Assembly (NCBI GenBank): GCA_021160485.1
Contig: JAGHCL010000029.1
Span: 1-5,725, forward strand
DNA from: Candidatus Desulfofervidaceae bacterium
GTDB taxonomy: Bacteria > Desulfobacterota > Desulfofervidia > Desulfofervidales > Desulfofervidaceae
Direction of reading: 5' to 3'
Length of the DNA: 5,725 bases
Position numbers and translations under genes: made by a program. Below are positions 1 through 5,651 of this stretch, one piece after another. How positions within the stretch are numbered: position 1 is the first letter of the stretch; each line of letters begins with the position of its first letter. The notes under the pieces were generated by a model. The model was not told where the DNA came from, ran no database searches, and worked only from the letters and a program-made list of their open reading frames with translations.

Positions 1-18
1 CTTTCAGTTTTCTTTTTT

Positions 19-137
19 TGCCAGGGCCGAGGGCGGTCAAGGGCAAGCCCGAAGGGCGCAGCCTGTGCCTTTTTAGGCACAGGTCGGAGCAAGCGCAGCG
101 AGTGAAGACCCTTGACCGTATAAGCGAGGCCCTGGCA
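19..137. repeat. GC-rich nested palindromic element (REP-like or structured RNA)
   Basis: This non-coding block is about 65 % GC inside AT-rich DNA and folds into nested stems. The outer stem is TGCCAGGGCC (19-28) with GGCCCTGGCA (128-137), a perfect 10 bp. A second stem is CGGTCAAGGG (34-43) with CCCTTGACCG (109-118), also a perfect 10 bp. Inside lie a small hairpin GCCC-GAA-GGGC (47-57) and a 9-bp hairpin CCTGTGCCT/AGGCACAGG (62-70/75-83) with a TTTT loop. The right inner segment (84-108) stays largely unpaired. No T-run follows the structure on either strand; the T-run at 11-18 precedes it on the plus strand, so it is not a standard intrinsic terminator. Composition and symmetry suit a dispersed palindromic repeat of the REP type or a structured RNA. 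Copy number cannot be judged from one window. The palindrome is certain, its role is not. Confidence 0.7.
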
Positions 138-225
138 TATAATTTCTCAAGAAGGAGATAAGGAAATTTAAGTTTATTTTATGTCAACTTTTGCGGAATA
201 CTATAATTTTCCTTCTTTCCCTCTT

Positions 226-263
226 AAATACACCTTCCCCTCAAATCAATCGCGGATTTTGGG
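226..263 (+). repeat. Dispersed repeat, left copy (inverted partner at 5615-5651)
   Basis: The core at 243-263 is a 21-bp exact reverse complement of 5615-5635 and includes AATCAATCGCGGATTTTGGG. Similarity continues more loosely upstream: both copies carry AAATAC, a CCTT block and TCAAA before the core. It sits just downstream, in the minus-strand sense, of the truncated THEP1 remnant. It codes for nothing recognisable. Two copies some 5.4 kb apart in opposite orientation suggest a multi-copy intergenic repeat rather than the ends of one mobile element, since the DNA between is housekeeping genes. Confidence 0.7.
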
Positions 264-301
264 ATGGAGTTTATAGCGTTTAACCCAATAGTCCAACTAA
301 C

Positions 302-468
302 TCATAAGTATAAAAAAGGTAAAAAGGCAGGTAAAAATTTTTCTAAAATACCCACATCAACTTTGTATTTGCCTACTTTACATAGCCCTTATCCTGCCAT
401 TTCTGACAAACACTTTTAACAATTGTAGTTTTTCCTACCCGCGGTGGTCCTGTTAATAAAAGTTTCAT
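302..468 (-). pseudogene. Remnant of a THEP1-type nucleoside-triphosphatase gene
   Basis: An ATG at 468-466 overlaps the TGA of the upstream nucleotidyltransferase gene as ATGA. It opens a 31-codon frame ending in TAG at 375-373. Its product begins MKLLLTGPPRVGKTT, a Walker A P-loop typical of the THEP1 NTPase N-terminus. In another frame, from about 379 to the TGA at 304-302, the DNA reads KVGKYKVDVGILEKFLP. This resembles the VGxYxVxVxxxE...P segment near the middle of THEP1 proteins. Full-length family members are about 170-180 residues, so roughly 60 residues between the two pieces appear deleted with a frameshift. The Walker B half (the DEIGKME region) is absent. The tail contains a short TTTTTACC duplication. 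The ATGA overlap implies former translational coupling in an operon. The P-loop is clear; the family assignment rests on the two pieces together. Confidence 0.72.
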
Positions 469-3092
469 CTTATAAGTTCTTTTACCAAATTCCTTTCGTC
501 CTCTTTTGTCTTCACTTTACCATCCAAACGGGCCCTAAGTAGGGTTTCAAGGATAGTTTTAAAAATAGGCCCTGGTGTAAGTCCCATTGCCTTCAAATCA
601 TTCCCATTTAATAAGGGCTTTATATAACGCCACTTGGTAAAATATTGAGATAACCACCGTTTTTGACTTGGTGATAATTTGGCCATCAGATAAAGTAAAA
701 ATTCTATGGGTAAATCGTGGAGGGTAAAATAAACCTCACTGGGTTTTATTGACCTCCTTCGTCGCCAAAAGTGATAGACTTCAACGGCCTTTTTTCTGTG
801 CTTAAGAAAGGCCTCTCGCTTGCTTTCTGGCCATTCAAGCCGAAGGAGGTAATCTTGGATTTCTGTCCTGTTAGCCTTATCCAGAAGGGCCAAGAGATAT
901 ACCCACTCTGGAGCATAAGTTTCCTCCAGATAAAGTAAGTCAAACCATGAAAGCACTGCCTTGATTTCTTTAAATAGGTTTTCTATCTCCTGACTCCATT
1001 TTAAGGCAGGATGGAGGGCTTTCAGTGCTCCTAACTTATGCAGACGTTTTAAGCTGGTATCGGGATTACTTTCTAGAAAGATACATTTAAGTTCATGCCA
1101 AATACGACTACCGGTTACGTAAATCAAGGGGTTTAGCTTCAGAGATTGTTTCATCAAATCCAATGTCTGTTTGCCAATCCTGAAACCAAAACGCTGTTCA
1201 AAACGCACTGCTCTTAAAATCCGAGTCGGATCTTCAACAAAGCTTAAATTATGTAAGATCCGGATAATACCGTCTTTTAAGTCACGCTGTCCTCCAAAAA
1301 AATCCAACAGAAGACCAAATTCATCGGGATTGAGCTTTATGGCTAGGGTATTTATGGTAAAATCCCGGCGATATAAATCCAATTTTAAAGAGCTTGTTTC
1401 CACCGTTGGCAAGGCACCAGGAAATTCATAAAATTCCGTCCGGGCAGTCGCAATATCTACGCGAAAATTATCAGGTAAAATCACCACCGCCGTGCCAAAC
1501 TTTTTATAGGTGTGAACACGGCCTCCCAGTTCCTTAGACATAGCCTTGGCCAATTTAATACCATCACCTTCAACTACAATGTCTATATCAAAGTTTTCCT
1601 GCCGCAGGAGAAGGTCTCTGACAAAACCGCCCACAATATAAACATTGTATCCTAACTTATCACTTATTTCGCCAATGCGTTTGAGCAAGTTGACAATAGG
1701 TTTGGGTAATCTTTCATTTAAAACTGAAGCAATAACCTTTTGTCGGGGCTGCCTTTCTAAATCCAAGCCTCCTAGGAAAGCAGAAGGATTGGTAAGTAAA
1801 TAATGCAAAAGAGATTTGCGGGTGATGACACCTACAACCTGTCCTTTGTCCACTACCGGCACCAAACGTTGTTTATGCTGAAGTAATGCCTCTTTTATTT
1901 CTGTTAAAGAGGCATCTGGTGAAAGAACAGGAAATTCGGTAGTCATAAATCTTTTTACTGGTTGGTCATGAAGTCCATGATAAAGGGCCTTATCAACAAC
2001 CGGCCTTGTGATAATGCCTACAATCTTTCCCTTTTCTAAAATAGGTAAGGCGTTAATATCATAATGTACTAGAATAGACTCGGCCTTTTTAATGCTGGTC
2101 TCGGGAGAAATCCACTTAACCGGATAAGTCATTAAATCCTTTACTACTTTAGACGGTTTTATCCTCTCAGGTAAAAGCGTCAGAAGCTTATTTTCTACCT
2201 GAAACAAAGTCAGTCCTTTGGCTACAGCTGAGGCTGCCGCTGCGTGTCCACCTCCACCAAATCCCTCCTCAAGAATTTTAGCTACATTTACTTCGGGCAG
2301 TCTACTGCGGGCAATAATAAAAATGCGGTTTTCCATCTTCACCAGGGCAAAAATAACTGGGACATTCTCGATTTCCATCAAACGATGAACCAAAACAGCA
2401 AAATCACCCACATATTGATCTGTGGAAACTTTAGTAATCACTACGGGAATACCATGAATAAAATGGATTTGAGCTTCATGAATGAGTTCATTCAGAAGGA
2501 CAATATCAGTAGAGGTAAATTGATGGGTCACCAACTCGGCAATGACATTGAGGTTGGCTCCACAATTTATAAGATAGCCAGCTGCTTCCAAATCTTCCTT
2601 GGTCGTATACTGAAAGGTAAATGCTCCTGTATCTTCGTAAACTCCCAGGGCCATTAAAGTTGCTTCTTCAGGGGTAATCTTTATTCCCCGTTCTCTTAAA
2701 AGCTGGACCAAAATCGTTACAGTTGCTCCTACAGGCTTAATTATACTGAAGTCAATGGGTGTCTCTGGGTCAGGAGGTAGGTGATGGTCATAAACATGGA
2801 CTTCCACTTCTGGGTCTTTAACCACCTCCGCTAGCTTACCAATACGACTTAACTGGCTTGTATCTACAAGCACTACCCGTTTAATAGCCCTTAAGTCTAT
2901 ATTTCTCAATTTAGTAAGATGGAAATAGTCAACTGCTGTAGTTAAAACAAACTCCTTTACTCCCTTTTCCTGACTAGCCGGAGCAATGGAAATGGCACCA
3001 GGATAGAGTTTTTTAGCTGCCAGCATGGAAGCTAACCCATCAAAATCTGCATTTTCATGAGTAGCAATTACGGTAAGTCTCTTTTCACTCAT
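465..3092 (-). CDS. DHH-CBS-CBS tRNA nucleotidyltransferase (A-adding or CCA-adding)
   Basis: This is a class II polynucleotide adenylyltransferase/tRNA nucleotidyltransferase with a large N-terminal extension, expected in the cytoplasm, maturing or repairing tRNA 3' ends. Numbering from the ATG (875 residues): the DHH phosphoesterase domain has HENADFDG (12-19), VDTS (76-79) and DHH (102-104), with its metal-binding acids intact. A DHHA1-like GFGGGGH lies at 277-283. Two CBS domains follow at about 317-371 and 379-433. The nucleotidyltransferase head has GGFVRD (488-493), catalytic DID (502-504), RRDFTINTLA (575-584) and EDPTRILRAVRF (620-631). A helical C-terminal body follows. Aquifex has an A-adding enzyme with the same architecture, working with a separate CC-adding enzyme. 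Whether this one adds A or all of CCA cannot be read here. I chose the ATG at 3092-3090; an in-frame TTG five codons upstream (3107) is possible, and neither has a good Shine-Dalgarno sequence. Confidence 0.93.
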   Translation of the reverse strand: MSEKRLTVIATHENADFDGLASMLAAKKLYPGAISIAPASQEKGVKEFVLTTAVDYFHLTKLRNIDLRAIKRVVLVDTSQLSRIGKLAEVVKDPEVEVHVYDHHLPPDPETPIDFSIIKPVGATVTILVQLLRERGIKITPEEATLMALGVYEDTGAFTFQYTTKEDLEAAGYLINCGANLNVIAELVTHQFTSTDIVLLNELIHEAQIHFIHGIPVVITKVSTDQYVGDFAVLVHRLMEIENVPVIFALVKMENRIFIIARSRLPEVNVAKILEEGFGGGGHAAAASAVAKGLTLFQVENKLLTLLPERIKPSKVVKDLMTYPVKWISPETSIKKAESILVHYDINALPILEKGKIVGIITRPVVDKALYHGLHDQPVKRFMTTEFPVLSPDASLTEIKEALLQHKQRLVPVVDKGQVVGVITRKSLLHYLLTNPSAFLGGLDLERQPRQKVIASVLNERLPKPIVNLLKRIGEISDKLGYNVYIVGGFVRDLLLRQENFDIDIVVEGDGIKLAKAMSKELGGRVHTYKKFGTAVVILPDNFRVDIATARTEFYEFPGALPTVETSSLKLDLYRRDFTINTLAIKLNPDEFGLLLDFFGGQRDLKDGIIRILHNLSFVEDPTRILRAVRFEQRFGFRIGKQTLDLMKQSLKLNPLIYVTGSRIWHELKCIFLESNPDTSLKRLHKLGALKALHPALKWSQEIENLFKEIKAVLSWFDLLYLEETYAPEWVYLLALLDKANRTEIQDYLLRLEWPESKREAFLKHRKKAVEVYHFWRRRRSIKPSEVYFTLHDLPIEFLLYLMAKLSPSQKRWLSQYFTKWRYIKPLLNGNDLKAMGLTPGPIFKTILETLLRARLDGKVKTKEDERNLVKELIR

Positions 3093-3137
3093 AACTATTT
3101 TTTGCAATATCTATAAGTTTATGAAACTGGTTCTTTG

Positions 3138-3166
3138 GTAATAAGAAATCCACATGGTTATGTCAA
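3138..3166 (-). promoter_or_regulatory. Candidate sigma-70 promoter for the tRNA nucleotidyltransferase gene
   Basis: On the minus strand a perfect -35 TTGACA (3166-3161) is followed after 17 bp by TATTAC (3143-3138), which matches four of six -10 consensus bases. Transcription would start near 3131, leaving a leader of about 40 nt before the ATG at 3092. It lies in the 126-bp spacer after xerD, so the gene need not depend on read-through. Confidence 0.55.
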
Positions 3167-3218
3167 TGTTTAACCGTGTATATGTGTAAGCCAAATTTGT
3201 CCGCTTCCATGGATCACT

Positions 3219-4106
3219 TCATTTAGCCCGTGGATGAAAATGGGCGTAAATTTTCCGCAGGTGTTCATTTGTTACATGGGTGTAAATTTGGGTGGTAATA
3301 ACCGAGGCATGCCCGAGCATAGTCTGAACAGACCTCAAATCTGCCCCTCTTTCCAGGAGATGGGTAGCAAATGAGTGTCTTAAGGTATGAGGGCTTACGG
3401 GTTTATTAATCCCGACCTGTAAAGTATATCTCTTAATGATCTCCCAAAAACCCTGGCGAGTAAGGGGACGCCCGCGATAACCTATAAATAGATACAGTGA
3501 ACTTGAGGTGCTTAATAACTTTGTCCGTCCTTCATCTAAATACCTCTTGATTGCTTCTTGTGCCTTAGTGCCTATAGGCACCAATCTTTCTTTAGCCCCT
3601 TTACCCATAACAAAGACATATCCAACTTCCAGGTTTAGCTGGTTAAGCTTTAACTTCACAAGTTCCGAAACCCGTAAACCAGTGGCATAGAGCAACTCAA
3701 GCATGGCCTTATCACGTAATCCTCGCGCAGTGGAAGTATCCGGAGCGTCTAGAAGTCTTTCTACCTCTTCTAATGTCAGCACCTGCGGTAACTTATGAGG
3801 AAACCGAGGAGTTTCCATTAAAGCAGCTGGATTAATCTCTAATCGGCCAGTTAATATCAAGAAACGAAAAAAGGTTTTAATGGCTGCTAATATCCTCGCC
3901 CGGGTGCGAGCAGAAAGTCCTTTTTGAGCTAAAAAATACATAAAATCTTCAATATCTTTCGTCTCCACAGTTAACAATGTCTTTTCCTCTTTGCTCAAAT
4001 ATTCACGAAACTTTTCCAAGTCCGAAGCATAGGCAGAAACAGTGCGTTGAGAAAGGCCTCGTTCTAGGAGTAAAAATTGATAGAATTCATCTATTATTTC
4101 ATCCAT
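3219..4106 (-). CDS. xerD: Tyrosine recombinase, XerC/XerD type
   Basis: This is a site-specific recombinase of the Xer class, expected to resolve chromosome dimers at a dif site with FtsK. At 295 residues it has the usual Xer length. The N-terminal SAM-like DNA-binding domain covers about 1-85, with the typical YxxFLxxERGLSxxTxxAY-like opening. The catalytic domain holds the full set of active-site residues: R145 in ATGLRVSEL, K169 in VMGKGAKER, H240 and R243 in HTLRHSFATHLL, H266 in LGHASV, and nucleophile Y275 in IYTHV. Nothing suggests decay. It follows kdsB by 121 bp and precedes the tRNA nucleotidyltransferase gene by 126 bp. I see no integrase-like features (att sites, an adjacent tRNA or phage genes), so a housekeeping Xer role is likelier than an element integrase. 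XerC and XerD cannot be firmly separated by eye. The ATG start has no clear Shine-Dalgarno sequence. Confidence 0.93.
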   Translation of the reverse strand: MDEIIDEFYQFLLLERGLSQRTVSAYASDLEKFREYLSKEEKTLLTVETKDIEDFMYFLAQKGLSARTRARILAAIKTFFRFLILTGRLEINPAALMETPRFPHKLPQVLTLEEVERLLDAPDTSTARGLRDKAMLELLYATGLRVSELVKLKLNQLNLEVGYVFVMGKGAKERLVPIGTKAQEAIKRYLDEGRTKLLSTSSSLYLFIGYRGRPLTRQGFWEIIKRYTLQVGINKPVSPHTLRHSFATHLLERGADLRSVQTMLGHASVITTQIYTHVTNEHLRKIYAHFHPRAK

Positions 4107-4135
4107 AATTTGTTTTTACCACAAAAAAGATATGA

Positions 4136-4159
4136 GGTGAATAGGTCAATCGGTGAATG
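4136..4159. repeat. Three tandem degenerate octamers GGTSAATN
   Basis: The units are GGTGAATA (4136-4143), GGTCAATC (4144-4151) and GGTGAATG (4152-4159), followed by the related GTGGTTAG. They lie in the kdsB-xerD spacer, about 30 bp upstream of the xerD start. They look like a short, partly eroded microsatellite of 8-bp period. No function is evident. Confidence 0.55.
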
Positions 4160-4216
4160 GTGGTTAGCGGTTTATTTAAATATCAACTTGATTTATTATC
4201 TATGGTTTTAACTTCC

Positions 4217-4240
4217 AACCTATTAACTTAGTAACTTGCT
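4217..4240. repeat. Octamer array spanning the 3' end of kdsB
   Basis: Plus-strand units are AACCTATT (4217-4224), AACTTAGT (4225-4232) and AACTTGCT (4233-4240). The second and third differ at two positions; the first is more eroded. The array covers the TAA stop of kdsB (4230-4228) and the codons for its final residues ASY, so the extreme C-terminus of the enzyme is written in repeat DNA. Confidence 0.5.
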
Positions 4241-5088
4241 AATTCTTCCAATTTCTTTAAGTCCTCAGGCACATTAATATCAAAAGCTTGATACTTCGTA
4301 ACCGCAACATAAATAGGATATCCATGCTCCAATACTCGTAATTGTTCCAATTTTTCAGTCGCTTCTAGTGGTGTTTGGGGAAGTTTCACATATTTATCCA
4401 AAAAGGCCTTTCTGTAAGCATAAATACCCAAGTGTTTGTAATAAACAACTCCTTTTTTATCTCGGTCATAAGGAATAGGAGCTCGGGAAAAGTAAAGGGC
4501 CCTGCCAGTAGGACTAAAGGCTACCTTGACACAATTAGGGTCAGTAATGTCTCCTTCAACCGTAATCTCTTGAGCTAGGGTGGCCATGGGCAAAAGGGTA
4601 TCTTTAAGTAAAGGACAAGCCACTTCTTCAATAATCTCTGGATGGAAAAAGGGCATATCTCCTTGCACATTAACCACAATATCTGTAGGAGATATGTTTA
4701 ATAAACTGGACGCCTCTGCCACTCTATCTGTTCCTGAAGGATGAGTGTCTGCTGTCATCACTACCTGACCACCAAAACTTTCTACACATCTGGCAATGCG
4801 ATCGTCATCTGTAGCCACCACCACTGCCTTTGGTAAAGGGGATTTTAACGCACACTCATATACGTGCTGGATTAAGGGTTTATCCTGCCATGTCGCCAGG
4901 GGCTTACCTGGAAATCGAGTAGCCCCATAACGAGCAGGAATGATTACATATACATGGGTTGATTTTATATAACGTCGGTGTAAATCATCCTTGGTAATTT
5001 TATAACCACAATCACACCTTAAATAAGACTGAAAATCAAACAAAACTACATCATACTGCCGCCCGCACTTAGGGCATACAATAGCCAT
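4228..5088 (-). CDS. kdsB: CMP-Kdo synthetase-like cytidylyltransferase with N-terminal zinc ribbon
   Basis: 3-Deoxy-manno-octulosonate cytidylyltransferases activate Kdo with CTP to CMP-Kdo for lipid A core assembly, in the cytoplasm. The catalytic domain (about 46-286) shows IPARYGATRFPGKPL (50-64), VATDD (91-95), HPSGTDR (116-122), NVQGD (140-144), ALYFSRAPIPYDRD (197-210), KHLGIYAYR (218-226) and LEQLRVL (247-253). Ahead of it sits a leader of about 45 residues with CPKC (Cys5, Cys8) and CDC (Cys25, Cys27), a probable zinc ribbon absent from the 248-residue E. coli enzyme. Two positions deviate: the usual QGDEP is QGDMP (Met145), and the usual VDTPEDL is INVPEDL, putting Asn272 where E. 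coli has metal ligand Asp225. The first metal Asp (144) is kept. CMP-Kdo synthesis remains the likeliest role, but a related sugar acid is possible. The ATG is supported by GGAGT (5099-5095), six bases upstream, so the zinc ribbon belongs to the protein. Confidence 0.9.
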   Translation of the reverse strand: MAIVCPKCGRQYDVVLFDFQSYLRCDCGYKITKDDLHRRYIKSTHVYVIIPARYGATRFPGKPLATWQDKPLIQHVYECALKSPLPKAVVVATDDDRIARCVESFGGQVVMTADTHPSGTDRVAEASSLLNISPTDIVVNVQGDMPFFHPEIIEEVACPLLKDTLLPMATLAQEITVEGDITDPNCVKVAFSPTGRALYFSRAPIPYDRDKKGVVYYKHLGIYAYRKAFLDKYVKLPQTPLEATEKLEQLRVLEHGYPIYVAVTKYQAFDINVPEDLKKLEELASY

Positions 5089-5141
5089 TGCTTTACTCCG
5101 TTTTATTATTGAATTTGTCTACCATAAGACATTTATGAAGT

Positions 5142-5170
5142 ATAATGAGAGAAAAAGGACAGATTGTCAA
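5142..5170 (-). promoter_or_regulatory. Candidate promoter for kdsB
   Basis: On the minus strand a perfect TTGACA (5170-5165) is followed after 17 bp by CATTAT (5147-5142), four of six -10 matches. The overlapping TATACT (5144-5139) is a better hexamer but sits at 20-bp spacing. It lies between the rpsT terminator and kdsB, as expected for an independent start. The leader would be about 45-50 nt. Confidence 0.5.
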
Positions 5171-5192
5171 TTTGGTTCTGGATTTAGGGAGT

Positions 5193-5226
5193 AAAAAATA
5201 AAAGAAGCCCCAGTTGACACTGAGGC
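5193..5226 (-). terminator. Rho-independent terminator downstream of rpsT
   Basis: On the minus strand GCCTCAGT (5226-5219) pairs with ACTGGGGC (5214-5207) over 8 bp, including one T-G wobble, around a 4-base loop. It is followed at once by TTCTTTTATTTTTT (5206-5193). It lies about 33 bp past the rpsT stop codon, so rpsT is a monocistronic unit, at least in part insulated from kdsB. Confidence 0.87.
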
Positions 5227-5258
5227 AAATCGGCAGAAAATGCTTAAATAATGCAATC

Positions 5259-5540
5259 TTAAGCTTCTTGGACTTGTTGCTTTAAGATATCTACTTTTTT
5301 CATCAAACGCGAAATCTTTCGGGCAGCATTACGGCGATGTAAAACACCCTTACTGGCTGCTTTAGAAATAACCGGAATGGCCTTATTCAAGGCTTTCTCT
5401 GCCTCTTCTAAAGACTTACTAGCCACCGCCAAACGGACCTCTTTAATTACATTTTTCACCCGGGTTCTGTAAAACCTGTTTCGCTTATACCGTTTCTCTA
5501 TCTGCTTTGCTTTTTTAATGGCTGACCTGTGGTTTGCCAA
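5259..5540 (-). CDS. rpsT: 30S ribosomal protein S20
   Basis: S20 is a small, basic, helical protein that binds 16S rRNA during early assembly of the small subunit. The 93-residue product has the family's usual size. It shows the typical start MANHRSAIKKAKQ, a Lys/Arg-rich first helix (RYKRNRFYRTRVKN), the central alanine-rich AEKALNKAI helix and the conserved KGVLHRRNAARKISRL segment (about 64-79). The start codon is TTG (5540-5538). This is the right start because it gives the conserved MANHRSA N-terminus and follows a strong Shine-Dalgarno sequence. E. coli rpsT also starts with UUG, where the weak codon takes part in feedback control by S20; whether that applies here is inference. The gene has its own near-consensus promoter upstream and an intrinsic terminator downstream. 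Confidence 0.97.
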   Translation of the reverse strand: MANHRSAIKKAKQIEKRYKRNRFYRTRVKNVIKEVRLAVASKSLEEAEKALNKAIPVISKAASKGVLHRRNAARKISRLMKKVDILKQQVQEA

Positions 5541-5545
5541 AACTT

Positions 5546-5554
5546 TCCTCCTCC
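5546..5554 (-). promoter_or_regulatory. Strong ribosome binding site of rpsT
   Basis: GGAGGAGGA on the minus strand ends five bases before the TTG start at 5540. It is the strongest Shine-Dalgarno sequence in the window and settles the non-ATG start of S20. Confidence 0.85.
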
Positions 5555-5574
5555 AACAAACTCTTACGGCCTTG

Positions 5575-5602
5575 CTTATACCATAAAAATCGTTTGTGTC
5601 AA
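5575..5602 (-). promoter_or_regulatory. Sigma-70 promoter of rpsT
   Basis: On the minus strand a perfect TTGACA (5602-5597) and TATAAG (5580-5575, five of six matches) are separated by 16 bp. Transcription would begin near 5568, giving a leader of about 28 nt that is mostly the ribosome binding site. A near-consensus promoter fits a highly expressed ribosomal protein gene. The dispersed repeat at 5615-5651 lies just upstream of it. Confidence 0.82.
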
Positions 5603-5614
5603 GAAGGTAGTAAA

Positions 5615-5651
5615 CCCAAAATCCGCGATTGATTTTTGAATAAGGGTATTT
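5615..5651 (-). repeat. Dispersed repeat, right copy (inverted partner at 226-263)
   Basis: Positions 5615-5635 are the exact reverse complement of 243-263. The flank out to 5651 (minus strand AAATACCCTTATTCAAA) resembles the left copy with small gaps. The core contains the symmetric AATCCGCGATT. It ends 12 bp upstream of the rpsT -35 box, so it may be near enough to affect that promoter. No gene is visible to its right, at 5652-5725. Confidence 0.7.

Noticed and set aside
19..137. Palindrome as an intrinsic terminator for the minus-strand operon
   Set aside because: On the minus strand the stem is followed by an A-rich run, not T; on the plus strand the T-run precedes the stem.
183..188. 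Minus-strand TTGACA as a promoter firing into the GC-rich palindrome
   Set aside because: No acceptable -10 hexamer at 16-18 bp; the nearest T/A-rich options need 20 bp or more.
181..276. Plus-strand 31-codon frame starting ATG TCA ACT with AAGGAGA upstream
   Set aside because: The Shine-Dalgarno-like AAGGAG is over 20 bases from the ATG, the product resembles nothing known, and the frame runs through the dispersed repeat core.
1171..1431. Plus-strand open frame inside the tRNA nucleotidyltransferase gene
   Set aside because: It lies wholly opposite a well-conserved coding region, has no recognisable domain, and is highly basic low-information sequence.
2244..2657. Plus-strand 137-codon frame opposite the DHH domain
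   Set aside because: It is antisense to conserved DHH/DHHA1 motifs, which explain the base pattern; no family resemblance and no ribosome binding site.
3219..4106. Xer recombinase as the integrase of a mobile element
   Set aside because: No adjacent tRNA, att-like direct repeats, excisionase or phage/plasmid genes; the neighbours are housekeeping genes.
4107..4227. Promoter for xerD in the kdsB-xerD spacer
   Set aside because: TTGACC (4149-4144) and TTGATA-like hexamers occur but none has a credible -10 at 16-18 bp; the symmetric ATCAACTTGAT (4182-4192) is too short to call an operator.
5141..5146. Perfect TATAAT on the plus strand upstream of kdsB
   Set aside because: No matching -35 at usual spacing and no plus-strand gene downstream; it overlaps the minus-strand kdsB promoter region in AT-rich DNA.
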